Shown one piece after another: positions 41,814 through 49,870 of a stretch of 49,870 nt of DNA (its first letter is position 1; every line of letters begins with the position of its first letter). The position numbers and the translations under genes are program-made. This DNA is from Spirochaetales bacterium. Lineage in GTDB: Bacteria > Spirochaetota > Spirochaetia > Treponematales > UBA12059. The notes beneath the pieces are model-generated. The model did not search any database. It was not told where the DNA came from and saw only the letters and a list, made by a program, of their open reading frames with translations. Location: the NCBI GenBank assembly GCA_016926955.1, contig JAFGNN010000084.1, forward strand, positions 1-49,870, read 5' to 3'.

Positions 41814-43310
41814 ATGAATCCGCTTTTCAGGTTCGCGAAGGAAACCGCGGCGTCGGTGCTGCCCATCGTCCTCATCGTGTTCGCGCTCGGCATCGCGGTG
41901 GCGCCGATACCCGCGGCCGAACTCGCGCGCTTCGGGCTCGGGGGTGTCCTCGTCATCGCGGGCTTGAGCCTCTTCCTGCTCGGCACCGAACTGGGACTGG
42001 TTCCGGTCGGGCGCGAGACAGGCTCTGCCCTGGTCGGACGTCGCAGCCTCGACCTGATGATCGTCGCGGGCCTGCTCATCGGCTTCCTGGTGACCGTGGC
42101 CGAGCCGGACGTGCAGGTGCTCGCGGGGCAGGTGAGCGCCGTGGATCCGTCCATACCGCGGGGCAGGCTCGTTCTGATGATCGGCGCGGGCGTGGGATTC
42201 TTCGTGGCGGTGGGTTTCGCCCGCGTCGTGCTCGGGGTTTCGTACCGCGTCCTCCTGGTCGGCTTCTACGCGCTCGTCTTCGTCCTCGCGGTCCTGGTCG
42301 ACCCGATCTACGTCGGCGTGGCCTTCGACGCGGGGGGCGCCACGACGGGGCCCATGACGGTGCCCTTCATCCTGGCCCTCGGCGTCGGCGTGTCGGCGGT
42401 CACCAAGGGACGGCGCTCGGAGGAAGACAGCTTCGGCCTCGTGGGGCTCGCGTCCATCGGTCCCATACTCGCGGTCCTGCTCATGGGCCTGGTGAACAAG
42501 GGGAACGCTACGGGGAGCGCGGCCCCGGCGGAGGCCGCTTCCGGTGGGGGCATGGTCGCCTCGTTCCTCCGCCTGGTTCCCGAAACCGTCGGCCACGTGG
42601 CGCTCGCGCTCGGGCCGCTCGCCCTCCTCTTTGCCGTCATCCAGGTCGCCCTGCTCCGCATGCCGCCGCGCCACCTCGCGCGCGTGGCGACGGGCTTCGC
42701 CTGGGCTTTCGCCGGCCTGGTCCTGTTCTTCGTCGGCGTGAACGGGGGCTTCCTGCCCGTGGGCGCCCTGGTCGGCGCGCGCATGGGCGCCCTCGAGGCT
42801 TCGTGGCTGCTCGTGCCGGTCGGCGTGCTGCTCGGCGCGGTCGTGGTGCTCGCCGAGCCCGCGGTCTGGGTGCTGACCGACCAGGTCGAGGCGGTCTCGG
42901 GCGGCGCGGTGCGCAAGCGCACCCTGCTCGTCGCGCTCTCGGCCGGCGTCGCGCTCGCCGTGGGCATAGCCATGCTGCGGGTGGTCTGCGGCCTTTCCAT
43001 CTGGTGGTTCCTGGCGCCGGGCTACGCGCTGGCGCTGGGCCTGAGCTTCGCGAGCCCGCCGCTCTTCACCGCCATCGCCTTCGACTCGGGCGGCGTCGCC
43101 TCGGGTCCCATGTCGTCGACCTTCGTCCTGGCCTTCACCCTCGGGGCCTCGGCTTCGGCGGGCGGCGATCCCGCGGTCGACGCCTTCGGGGTCATCGCGA
43201 TGATCGCCATGGTACCCTTGATCGCCATACAGCTGCTCGGTTTGGTCTACAAGCGCGCGGAAGGCGCGGCGCGGTCCGCGTCGGCTCGTCCCGCGGATGC
43301 GAGGAAGTAA
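41814..43310 (+). CDS. DUF1538 family integral membrane protein
   Basis: The 498-residue, highly hydrophobic protein is built from two homologous halves of about 235 residues each. The marker motif occurs twice: VAFDAGGATTGPMTVPFILAL and AIAFDSGGVASGPMSSTFVLA. Paired segments also include EPDVQVLAGQVSAV and EPAVWVLTDQVEAV. This is the DUF1538 arrangement, thought to be a transporter, with unknown substrate. ATG 41814 (MNPLFRFAKETAASVLPI) was chosen because the first helix starts there; GGGAGGGA at 41793-41800 lies 13 bases upstream, so the start is not certain. The next gene, four bases after the stop, encodes a P-II-like protein, suggesting regulation of transport by a P-II-type sensor. Confidence 0.85.
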   Translation: MNPLFRFAKETAASVLPIVLIVFALGIAVAPIPAAELARFGLGGVLVIAGLSLFLLGTELGLVPVGRETGSALVGRRSLDLMIVAGLLIGFLVTVAEPDVQVLAGQVSAVDPSIPRGRLVLMIGAGVGFFVAVGFARVVLGVSYRVLLVGFYALVFVLAVLVDPIYVGVAFDAGGATTGPMTVPFILALGVGVSAVTKGRRSEEDSFGLVGLASIGPILAVLLMGLVNKGNATGSAAPAEAASGGGMVASFLRLVPETVGHVALALGPLALLFAVIQVALLRMPPRHLARVATGFAWAFAGLVLFFVGVNGGFLPVGALVGARMGALEASWLLVPVGVLLGAVVVLAEPAVWVLTDQVEAVSGGAVRKRTLLVALSAGVALAVGIAMLRVVCGLSIWWFLAPGYALALGLSFASPPLFTAIAFDSGGVASGPMSSTFVLAFTLGASASAGGDPAVDAFGVIAMIAMVPLIAIQLLGLVYKRAEGAARSASARPADARK

Positions 43311-43314
43311 GCAA

Positions 43315-44055
43315 ATGGAAGGATTCAGCGAAGTCGCGTACCGCGAAGCCCGTCTCGTCCTCTCGGTGGTCGACCGGGGGAAGGGCGAGCTCCTTGTCGC
43401 CCTGACCCGGCGCCTCGGCGCGACGGGCGGCACCGTGGTGCCCGGCCGCGGCTGCGCCGACAGCGCCCTGCTCGAGCTGCTCGGGCTCGGCGATACGGAA
43501 AAGGACTTGGTCTTCACGCTGGCCGACGCGGAAACGGCTTCGCGCGTCCTGGACGCCTTGCGCGCCGACGGGGGCGGGAAGGGCGGGCGGGGCGCGGGCA
43601 TCGCGCTCGCGCTCGAGGTGCCGCAGCTTCTCAGGCACGTCGCGCTCGCCGCGGGCGCGGCCGGCGGAGCTGGGGCGGACGGCGGAGCGAAGGGAACGGA
43701 ACCCGGCCGGTTTGGCAAGGAGTACGACATGCGGCGAAACGGCGGGCACGCGCTCGTGGCCTTCATTCTGAACAAGGGCTGGGCCGACGACGCCATGGCC
43801 GCGGCTAGAAAGGCGGGCGCGACGGGCGGCACCGTGGTGGCGGGTCGGGGCACGGGCCGCGAGGAGGACGTGCGCTTCTTCGGCATCACCCTGGTGCCCG
43901 AGAAGGAGATCCTTCTCGTGCTGGTCGAGGATGAAAAGGCGGACGCCGTGCTCGAGGCGGTCAAGACCGTGCCCTGCCTGGCCGAGCCGGGTTCGGGCAT
44001 CGCCTTCCGCCTCGAGGCGACGGACTTCGTCAGGCTCGGGAAGCTTCCTTCCTGA
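43315..44055 (+). CDS. Tandem P-II (GlnB)-like protein
   Basis: The 246-residue product carries two P-II-like domains in one chain. Each has the family motif GATGGTVVPGRG or GATGGTVVAGRG and the beta-strand VFTLADAETASRVLDAL or LVLVEDEKADAVLEAV. ATG 43315 lies seven bases after GAGGAAG (43301-43307). P-II proteins normally form trimers of single domains that sense ATP/ADP and 2-oxoglutarate and bind transporters or enzymes. A two-domain chain is unusual for classical GlnB/GlnK. The linker is long, Gly/Ala-rich (AAGAAGGAGADGGAKG). Its partner is probably the DUF1538 protein. The last 26 bases overlap the convergent MFS gene. Confidence 0.85.
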   Translation: MEGFSEVAYREARLVLSVVDRGKGELLVALTRRLGATGGTVVPGRGCADSALLELLGLGDTEKDLVFTLADAETASRVLDALRADGGGKGGRGAGIALALEVPQLLRHVALAAGAAGGAGADGGAKGTEPGRFGKEYDMRRNGGHALVAFILNKGWADDAMAAARKAGATGGTVVAGRGTGREEDVRFFGITLVPEKEILLVLVEDEKADAVLEAVKTVPCLAEPGSGIAFRLEATDFVRLGKLPS

Positions 44056-45277
44056 GCGCGGCGCGGTCGGCGGCGAGCAGGACGAAGGCGAGCGCCACGC
44101 CGATCGGCACCGCGAGCAGGGCGGTCTTCATGCCGACCTCGTCGGAGAGGCGGCCGAGCAGGAAGGGCGCGAGCCCGATGGCCGAGCCGGACGCGACCGG
44201 TATCAGGGCGCTCGCGCGGGCGAGGGCGTGGGGCGCGCGAGAGACGGCGAGCGAGAAGCCGAGCGGGTAGAGGTTGGCCGCCCCGAAGCCCGCCACGAAG
44301 AGGCCGGCCGCCGCCGTGAAGGGCGAGGGCGCGAGCCAGTAGAGCGGGAAGCCCGCGGCGGCGAGCGCGAACGAGAGCGCGAGCATGCGGCCTTCGGCGA
44401 GGATGTGCCCGAGCCGGCTCGCCGCGAAGCGGGCCAGGACCGCGGCGAGCCCGAGTCCGGCCACCGCGGCTGAAGCGAGCGCCGGCGTGGCGCCGGGTTT
44501 CTGCAACAGGTAGCTCATGGCCCAGAAGCCGAGCGCCCATTCCACCGCCACGCCCACGAGCAGGACGAGCCACATGCGCGCGTAGCCCGGGCCGAGCCTT
44601 CGCGGCGCGCCCGAGGCGGCGGCGGGGGACGGAGCTTCCCCGGACCTGCCGCAGGCGGGGGACGGTGTCTCGGCGGAGGGCTCTCGCGCCTTGCCGCGGT
44701 GAAGGGAGCCCTGGTCAGGCGGCGTGAAACGAAGGCCGAATCCGGCGACGGCAAGGAAGGCGAGGCCGGCGGCCGGCCCGACTACGCGCCAGCCCAGGCC
44801 GACGCGGTCTCCGGCCAGCAGGACGAGGGGCACCAGCATGGCCGCGGCACTCGCGGTCATGTTGGCTTCGAGGATCATGCGGCCGCGGCGCCCCGCGGGC
44901 TCGGCGGCCAGGGAAGCCTGCACCGCGGACATGGAGAGCGTCGCGCCCAGGCTGGCGAGCAGGATGCCGCCGAGCGTGAACGCCACCGACGGCGCGAGGG
45001 ACAGAGCCGCCTCGCCCGCGAGCATGACGAGCATGCCGCCCCACATGGAGCGCGCCAGCCCGAGCCGCTCCATGAGCGGTCCGCCCGCAAGTCCCATCGT
45101 CACCATGCCGAGCGCGAAGGCGGTCTGGTGGAGCCCCGCCAGGGTGTAGGAAAGGCCGAATTCGGCCCGGAGCGCCGGAGCCATGGGGCCGATGGCGGTC
45201 AGCGAGAAGGAGAAGAGGGCCAAGAGCGCGTAGCGCGCGAGGGCCCAGGCCAGACGGCCGTGCGTGGCGGTTTGCAT
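44030..45277 (-). CDS. MFS-family transporter
   Basis: This 415-residue polytopic protein has about twelve hydrophobic helices in two groups of six. They are separated by a Pro/Ser/Ala-rich cytoplasmic loop (SAETPSPACGRSGEAPSPA). Typical MFS features include FGLSYTLAGLHQTAFALGM and GPLMERLGLARSMWGGML in helices 2-3, a motif-A-like loop. Substrate cannot be read from sequence. Its start at 45277 is divergent from the xanthine dehydrogenase-like operon, with a 179-base spacer. The 3' end overlaps the P-II-like gene by 26 bases. It may export or import a small metabolite. Confidence 0.85.
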   Translation of the reverse strand: MQTATHGRLAWALARYALLALFSFSLTAIGPMAPALRAEFGLSYTLAGLHQTAFALGMVTMGLAGGPLMERLGLARSMWGGMLVMLAGEAALSLAPSVAFTLGGILLASLGATLSMSAVQASLAAEPAGRRGRMILEANMTASAAAMLVPLVLLAGDRVGLGWRVVGPAAGLAFLAVAGFGLRFTPPDQGSLHRGKAREPSAETPSPACGRSGEAPSPAAASGAPRRLGPGYARMWLVLLVGVAVEWALGFWAMSYLLQKPGATPALASAAVAGLGLAAVLARFAASRLGHILAEGRMLALSFALAAAGFPLYWLAPSPFTAAAGLFVAGFGAANLYPLGFSLAVSRAPHALARASALIPVASGSAIGLAPFLLGRLSDEVGMKTALLAVPIGVALAFVLLAADRAALRKEASRA

Positions 45278-45345
45278 GCTCCGTTTATACTCCCCCGGAT
45301 GCTCGCGTGTCCTGTCCCCGCACGGAGGATGAAGGAATCTTTCTC

Positions 45346-45374
45346 TTGACCGGCGCCTTTTTCCGGGTTCTACT
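45346..45374 (+). promoter_or_regulatory. Possible promoter of the molybdenum hydroxylase operon
   Basis: TTGACC (45346-45351) and TCTACT (45369-45374) have a 17-base spacer. They match five and four of six consensus bases. The predicted start lies about 75 bases before the first gene's GTG. Confidence 0.4.
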
Positions 45375-45456
45375 GTCTGTTTCCTTTTTACGGGCCGATC
45401 GCGACCGGCCCGCCCCCTTCCCCTGGCGGAAGGTTAAAGACGAGGGGAGGCCCGAA

Positions 45457-46263
45457 GTGCTCCATGATTTCCGGTACGCGGCGCCCCGCACGGCGCCTGA
45501 ACTGCTCGACTTGCTGGAGGGCGAAGGCGCCATGATGCTCGCCGGCGGCACGGATCTTTTGCCGAACGTCCGCAACGGCGTATTCAAGCCGCGCCTCGTG
45601 GTCGACGTGAAGAAGCTGCCCGACTCCGACCGCATCGCCTTCGGCGCCGAAGGGCTTGAATTCGGCCCCGCCGTGACTCTGAACGACGTGCTCCGCAGCA
45701 AGGATGCCCGGGAGAAATACCCGGCCCTTTGCGCCTGCGTCCACGAGCTCGCGAGCCACCAGGTTCGGAATCGCGCCACGGTGGTCGGCAACGTGATGAA
45801 CGCCTCGCCCTGTTCCGACACGGCGCCGGCCCTGCTCTGCCTCGGCGCCCGCGCCATCGTCCGATCGAAGACGGGCGCGCGCGAGCTTCCCTTCGACCAT
45901 TTCTTCGCGGGACCGAAGAAGACCCGCCTGGAAAAGGGCGAGTTCCTCGAAAAGGTGATCGTTCCCGCCTCGAGCGCGGGCGCGAAGGGTCGCTACCTCA
46001 AGCTCAAGCGGATCAACGGCCACGACCTCGGCATCGTCGGCGTGCTCATGCTGGAGAAGGACGGCGCTCTCTCGTTCGCGGTCAGCTCGGCCGCGCCGAC
46101 GCCTGTCCTGGTGACGGGCCTGCGGAAGGGCGTCGCGCCCGACGAGGCGGCGGCGAAGGTCCTGGCCGCCTGTTCCCCCATCACGGACGTGCGCGCCACG
46201 AAGGAATATCGGGAATTCATGATAGGCGTCTACGTGCGCCGCCTGCTTTCGGAGGGCGTGTAA
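45457..46263 (+). CDS. Molybdenum hydroxylase FAD-binding subunit (xanthine dehydrogenase family)
   Basis: The FAD-carrying middle subunit passes electrons from the iron-sulfur subunit to an acceptor. The 268-residue protein has the two FAD-binding signatures: AGGTDLLP at 29-36 and TVVGNVMNASPCSDTAPALL from residue 108. GTG 45457 was chosen because GGGGAGG at 45444-45450 lies six bases upstream and the family's N-terminal motif (HDFRYAAPRTAPELLDLL) starts there; longer upstream frames code for atypical sequence. It is the first gene of a FAD / 2Fe-2S / Mo-cofactor set in the CoxM-CoxS-CoxL order. The substrate (xanthine or another purine) is inferred from the downstream permease. Confidence 0.9.
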   Translation: MLHDFRYAAPRTAPELLDLLEGEGAMMLAGGTDLLPNVRNGVFKPRLVVDVKKLPDSDRIAFGAEGLEFGPAVTLNDVLRSKDAREKYPALCACVHELASHQVRNRATVVGNVMNASPCSDTAPALLCLGARAIVRSKTGARELPFDHFFAGPKKTRLEKGEFLEKVIVPASSAGAKGRYLKLKRINGHDLGIVGVLMLEKDGALSFAVSSAAPTPVLVTGLRKGVAPDEAAAKVLAACSPITDVRATKEYREFMIGVYVRRLLSEGV

Positions 46264-46264
46264 G

Positions 46265-46753
46265 ATGCGTATTTTGGTGAAAGTGAACGGCGATACCTAC
46301 GAGCGCGAGGTCGCGGAGAACCGCACCTTGCTCCGCTTCCTCCGCGAGGACCTCGGCATCACGGGGCCGAAGGAAGGCTGCGGCATGGGCGAATGCGGCG
46401 CGTGCACGGTGTTCCTGAACGGCCGCGCTGTCAATTCCTGCATGGTGCTCGCGGTCGAGGCCGACGGCGCTACGGTCGACACGGTCGAAGGCGAGTCGAA
46501 GGGACCGGAGCTTTCTGAAATCCAGAAAGCCTTCGAGCGCAACCACGCGGTCCAGTGCGGGTTCTGCACGCCCGGCATGGTCATGTCGGTCAAAGAGCTG
46601 CTCCGCGACAACGCGAAGCCTTCGGTCGACGAGATCAAGGAAGCCGTCGAGGGCAACTTCTGCCGCTGCACGGGCTACGCGCAGATCGTCGAGGCGGTGC
46701 TCGACCTGACGGGGCGCGCCTCGGAGAAGGGAGGGATCGGCCATGTTGAGTGA
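46265..46753 (+). CDS. Molybdenum hydroxylase [2Fe-2S] subunit
   Basis: This 162-residue small subunit carries two [2Fe-2S] clusters. The plant-ferredoxin-type site is C39xxxxC44xxC47 with C59, and the helical site is C98xxC101 with C133xC135. Both sets are complete. It starts one base after the upstream stop and ends overlapping the Mo subunit gene by 11 bases, so the three subunits are probably made together. It transfers electrons from the molybdenum centre to the FAD subunit. Confidence 0.95.
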   Translation: MRILVKVNGDTYEREVAENRTLLRFLREDLGITGPKEGCGMGECGACTVFLNGRAVNSCMVLAVEADGATVDTVEGESKGPELSEIQKAFERNHAVQCGFCTPGMVMSVKELLRDNAKPSVDEIKEAVEGNFCRCTGYAQIVEAVLDLTGRASEKGGIGHVE

Positions 46754-49172
46754 CAAGAGGCCGTCCGAGCTCGAGCTCGTCGGGAAGTCGCCGGAGCGCT
46801 CGGACGATGTCGAAAAGCTGACCGGCAGCGCCACCTACGTCTCGGACATGAGCCTGCCGGGCATGCTCCATGCCCAGCTCAAGAAGAGCCCCCACGCCCG
46901 CGCGCGCATCGTCCGCATCGACACGGCCAAGGCGCGCGCCATGCCCGGCGTGCGCGCCATCGTCACCGGTGACGAGCTCGACTACCGGCTCGGGCTCTAC
47001 GTGGTCGACAAGCGGATCCTGGCGCGCGGCGAGGTGCGCCACTACGGCGAGGCCGTGGCCGCCGTGGCCGCCGACACGCTCATGCAGGCCAAGGCTGCCG
47101 CCGACGCCATCGAGGTCGAGTACGAGGTCCTCAAGCCCATACTCCACCACATGGACGCCCTCAAGCCCGACGCGCCCCTCGTCCATCCGGAGCTCGGGAG
47201 CTACGCCTACATGGCCGCGGCTTTCACGCCGCAGCCGGGCACCAACGTCGCAAACCTCACCAAGCTCCGCAAGGGCGACACGGAGCTGGGCTTCGCGGCT
47301 TCCGAGTGGATAGTCGAGCGCGAGTACTCCTGCCCCTCGGTCCAGCACGTCCCGATGGAAACCCACGTGGCCATCGCCAAGTGGGAGCGCGGCGACCGCG
47401 TGACGGTCTGGACGAGCGCGCAGTCGCCCTTCACCGTGCGGAACCTCATGTGCATCGCGTTCAAGCTGCCGCACAACAACGTGCGCGTGCACATCCCGTA
47501 CGTCGGCGGCGGCTTCGGCGGCAAGGCCGGCATCGGCGTCGAGCCCCTCGTCGCGGTGCTCTCGCGCGCGGCCGGCGGCAAGCCCGTCAAGTTCCAGGCG
47601 ACGCGCGAGGAGGAGTTCAGCCTCCTGCCCTGCCGCTCGGCGCTCACCTACCGCCTCAAGACCGGCGTGTCGACCGAGGGCAAGATACTCGCGCAGGAGA
47701 TGACGCTGTACTGGGACTCGGGCGCGTACGCCGACTACGCCGTCAACGTGACGCGCGCCTCGGGCTATTCCGCCTCGGGGCCCTACGAGATTCCGAACGC
47801 CAAGGTCGATTCCTACACCATCTACACGAACAAGCCCTACGGCACGGCCTACCGCGGCTTCGGCCACGTCGAGTTCCACTGGGCGCTCGAGCGCCACATG
47901 GAGCTGGTGGCCCAGGCCATCGGCATGGACCCGGTGGAGTTCCGCCGGAAGAACGCCCTGCGGCCCGGCTCGAAAACCCTCACGGGCGAGGTGATCACCG
48001 AGCACACGGGCAACGTCCTCAAGTGCATCGACAAGGCGGCCGAGGCGATCGGCTACGGCAGGATAACGCCGGCCGAAGCCGAGCGCGAGAAGAAGACCGG
48101 CTGGAAGATCGGCAAGGGCGTCGCGGCGCTCCAGAAGGCGCCGGCCATGCCCTCGTACACGGCCACCGCGGTTTTCCTCAAGATGAACGAGGACGGGACT
48201 GTCACCGTCAACCTCGCGCTGACCGACTACGGGCAGGGCACCTACACCTCGATCCGGCAGATCGTCGCCGAGCGCCTCGGCTTTCCCCTCGACAAGGTCA
48301 AGGTCAGCTTCGAGTGCGACACCGACAAGGACCCCTACGACTGGCAGACCGTCGCGTCGAAGGGCCTGCTCATGTCGGGGAACGCCGCCATCCTCGCGGC
48401 CGAGGACCTGCTGAAGAACGCGTACGACACCGCGGCGCGGGCCCTGCGCGCGCAGGAATGCGACCTGGCCCACGACGGCGAGAAGGTCTACCTCAAGCAC
48501 CACCCGTCCAAGGCGGTGCGCTTCTCGGCCATGGCCGTCGGGCTCGCCCTGGAGAACGGCAACGGCATCGGCGGCCCGATCGTCGGCGTCGGCCGCTACA
48601 TCGCCCAGGGCCTCACCTTCCTCGACAAGGAAACCGGCGAAGGCAACCCGGCCCTCGACTGGACCTACGGCGCCCACGGCATGACGGTCGAGGTCAATCC
48701 CGACACAGGCGAGTACCGGGTACTGAAGATCGCCTCCGTCTATGACGTCGGCAAGGCCATCAACCCCGAGATAGTCCGCGGCCAGGCTATCGGCGGCATG
48801 ATGCAGGGCCTCGGGACGGCCACCTGCGAAGGCTACATCTACGACAAGGACGGCCGGCTCCTCAATCCGTCGTTCACGGACAACAAGATCCCGACCGCCA
48901 AGGACCTGCCGCTCGAGATCGAGACCTACGTCGTGGAGACGCCCCAGGTCGACGGTCCCTACGGGGCGCGCGGCATGGCGGAGCACTCGATGATCTCGGT
49001 GGCGGCAGCCCTCGGCAACGCCATCCAGAAGGCGAGCGGAGCGGAAATCATGCACATGCCGATCCGTTTCGAGGATGTCTGGCGGGCGCTCAACGCGCGC
49101 GAGAGCATCGACAACTGGATCACCAAGTCGCCGACCGGCCATTGCCGCTCGGCGCCGGTGCAGAAGAACTGA
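46743..49172 (+). CDS. Molybdenum hydroxylase catalytic subunit (xanthine dehydrogenase family)
   Basis: The 809-residue protein contains the molybdopterin-binding regions: PYVGGGFGGK at about 252-261, GTAYRGFG from 367, and GARGMAEHSMISVAAALGNA near the C-terminus. Glu747 lies at the position of the catalytic base of this family. The N-terminal domain (GSATYVSDM, PGMLHAQL, SPHARARI) is typical. Family members oxidise purines, nicotinate, aldehydes or CO. The CO dehydrogenase loop with active-site Cys (VAYRCSF) is absent, and AYRGFG is the xanthine dehydrogenase-like version. ATG 46743 overlaps the preceding gene by 11 bases. The NCS2 permease downstream supports purine use, but the substrate is not proven. 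Confidence 0.92.
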   Translation: MLSDKRPSELELVGKSPERSDDVEKLTGSATYVSDMSLPGMLHAQLKKSPHARARIVRIDTAKARAMPGVRAIVTGDELDYRLGLYVVDKRILARGEVRHYGEAVAAVAADTLMQAKAAADAIEVEYEVLKPILHHMDALKPDAPLVHPELGSYAYMAAAFTPQPGTNVANLTKLRKGDTELGFAASEWIVEREYSCPSVQHVPMETHVAIAKWERGDRVTVWTSAQSPFTVRNLMCIAFKLPHNNVRVHIPYVGGGFGGKAGIGVEPLVAVLSRAAGGKPVKFQATREEEFSLLPCRSALTYRLKTGVSTEGKILAQEMTLYWDSGAYADYAVNVTRASGYSASGPYEIPNAKVDSYTIYTNKPYGTAYRGFGHVEFHWALERHMELVAQAIGMDPVEFRRKNALRPGSKTLTGEVITEHTGNVLKCIDKAAEAIGYGRITPAEAEREKKTGWKIGKGVAALQKAPAMPSYTATAVFLKMNEDGTVTVNLALTDYGQGTYTSIRQIVAERLGFPLDKVKVSFECDTDKDPYDWQTVASKGLLMSGNAAILAAEDLLKNAYDTAARALRAQECDLAHDGEKVYLKHHPSKAVRFSAMAVGLALENGNGIGGPIVGVGRYIAQGLTFLDKETGEGNPALDWTYGAHGMTVEVNPDTGEYRVLKIASVYDVGKAINPEIVRGQAIGGMMQGLGTATCEGYIYDKDGRLLNPSFTDNKIPTAKDLPLEIETYVVETPQVDGPYGARGMAEHSMISVAAALGNAIQKASGAEIMHMPIRFEDVWRALNARESIDNWITKSPTGHCRSAPVQKN

Positions 49173-49275
49173 GCAAGGGATCCGAATCGGCGATGGGGGA
49201 GGGCGGCATTCCTGCTCGATCCTCCCTTGAGCATACCGGCCGCTCCGCGGCGGGATTTCTGCGAAGGAGGCACTC

Positions 49276-49870
49276 GTGGAAAGGAATTTGACGGGAAAGA
49301 ACGTGGTGATGGGACTCCAGCACACGTTCGTCATGTTCGGGGCGACCGTGCTCGTCCCGATACTCACGGGGCTCGATGTCGGCGTGACGCTCTTCGCGGC
49401 CGGCGTCGGTACGTGGATCTTCCACATCATGACCGGCTTCAAGGTGCCGGTCTTCCTCGGAAGCTCCTTCGCCTTCATCCCCGGCCTGATGGCGATCGGC
49501 GCGAGCCAGGGCCTGCCCTACGCGCTCGGCGGCATCGTCGTCGCGGGCCTGCTCTATGTGATCGTCGGCGCGATCTTCAAGTTCGTCTCCTACGAAAACC
49601 TGCACAAGATCCTGCCCGCGCACGTGACCGGCCCGATGATCATCCTCATCGGCATGATCCTGGCGCCGGTAGCCATCTCGAGCGCCAACGGCACCAACAG
49701 CCCGGCAATCGCCGAGTCCATCGGCGTCAACGGCTGCTGGGGCGTTGCCCTGTTCACCTTCGCGGTCGGCGTCTTCGTCAAGATCGCCTTCCCGAAGTTC
49801 GGCTGGAAGTTCCTCTCGAATCTGCCCGTGCTCATCGCGCTCGTGGCCGGCTACCTCTTCTCCGTCATCA
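49276..49870 (+). CDS. NCS2 family nucleobase (uracil/xanthine) permease, 3' end outside window
   Basis: The open frame runs from GTG 49276 to the window edge, about 198 residues. GAAGGAGG at 49263-49270 lies five bases upstream. The start (GKNVVMGLQHTFVMFGATVL, then VPILTGLDVGVTLFAAGVGT) is the N-terminal signature of NCS2 transporters. Helices and the motif HVTGPMIILIGMILAPVA follow. About half of a typical NCS2 protein is visible. NCS2 members import uracil, xanthine or other purines with a cation. Its location 103 bases after the molybdenum hydroxylase genes suggests uptake of the substrate of that enzyme. Confidence 0.92.
   Translation, partial: MERNLTGKNVVMGLQHTFVMFGATVLVPILTGLDVGVTLFAAGVGTWIFHIMTGFKVPVFLGSSFAFIPGLMAIGASQGLPYALGGIVVAGLLYVIVGAIFKFVSYENLHKILPAHVTGPMIILIGMILAPVAISSANGTNSPAIAESIGVNGCWGVALFTFAVGVFVKIAFPKFGWKFLSNLPVLIALVAGYLFSVI

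Noticed and set aside
40386-44573. Minus-strand open frame of 1395 codons
   Set aside because: It runs through kdd, the DUF1538 gene and the P-II-like gene in another frame or strand, and its product is a low-complexity Arg/Glu/Pro/His-rich string. It reflects the lack of stop codons in GC-rich DNA.
45307-45456. Longer N-terminus of the FAD-binding subunit from ATG 45329 or earlier
   Set aside because: It contains a promoter-like sequence and atypical residues; the family homology and a good ribosome site begin at GTG 45457.
46635-49478. Minus-strand open frame of 947 codons opposite the molybdenum hydroxylase
   Set aside because: It is antisense to three well-supported genes, with a composition-biased product rich in His, Arg, Asp and Val. 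No recognisable domain or start signal.

Overview
The window (about 49.9 kb, GC-rich, densely coded) looks like a chromosome segment of a diderm bacterium, most plausibly an anaerobic, high-GC spirochaete. That placement is an inference from gene content: a type II secretion (T2SS) operon, secreted proteins with chitobiase-C-terminal-like and OmpL47-like modules, and an L-lysine-fermentation dehydrogenase (Kdd). No rRNA, tRNA, CRISPR array or complete insertion sequence was seen.

Region 1 (1-4.9 kb) is the 3' part of an Rhs/YD-repeat gene, open at the left edge. It ends in an AT-richer tip with a papain-like Cys/His/Asp pattern. A small exported protein follows, coupled to it by an ATGA-type overlap, and is a candidate immunity protein. 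A rho-independent terminator closes the unit.

Region 2 (5.1-16.7 kb) is the secretion module. It holds two prepilin peptidase genes, the first truncated, with an oppositely oriented exported-protein gene between them. A tightly coupled operon follows: gspD, gspE, gspF, gspG, two minor pseudopilins, gspK (apparently with a CTG start), gspL, a gspM-like gene with a GspC/PilP-like tail, and a TPR lipoprotein. There is no free-standing gspC.

Region 3 (16.8-39.9 kb) encodes exported proteins: a lipoprotein with chitobiase-like repeats, a propeller-like secreted protein, a giant 4785-residue secreted multidomain protein, a 1495-residue protein with two NlpC/P60-like domains (one lacking its catalytic Cys), and an SH3b-tailed protein. 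The last three overlap or nearly touch. Composition drops sharply to AT-rich just after the signal peptide of the NlpC/P60 protein and returns to GC-rich inside the SH3b gene, so a cassette of about 4.9 kb appears to have been exchanged between conserved ends. With the T2SS operon just upstream, the natural hypothesis is a secretion machine next to its large surface or secreted cargo.

Region 4 (39.9-49.9 kb) is metabolic. A 490-bp gene-free spacer carries a 16-bp perfect inverted repeat. Next come kdd (minus strand), a DUF1538 membrane protein with a tandem P-II-like protein, an MFS transporter (minus strand), a three-subunit molybdenum hydroxylase of the xanthine dehydrogenase family, and the start of an NCS2 nucleobase permease cut by the window end. 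The last four genes fit purine uptake and oxidation.

All calls rest on reading the sequence and on family knowledge; no database search was run.
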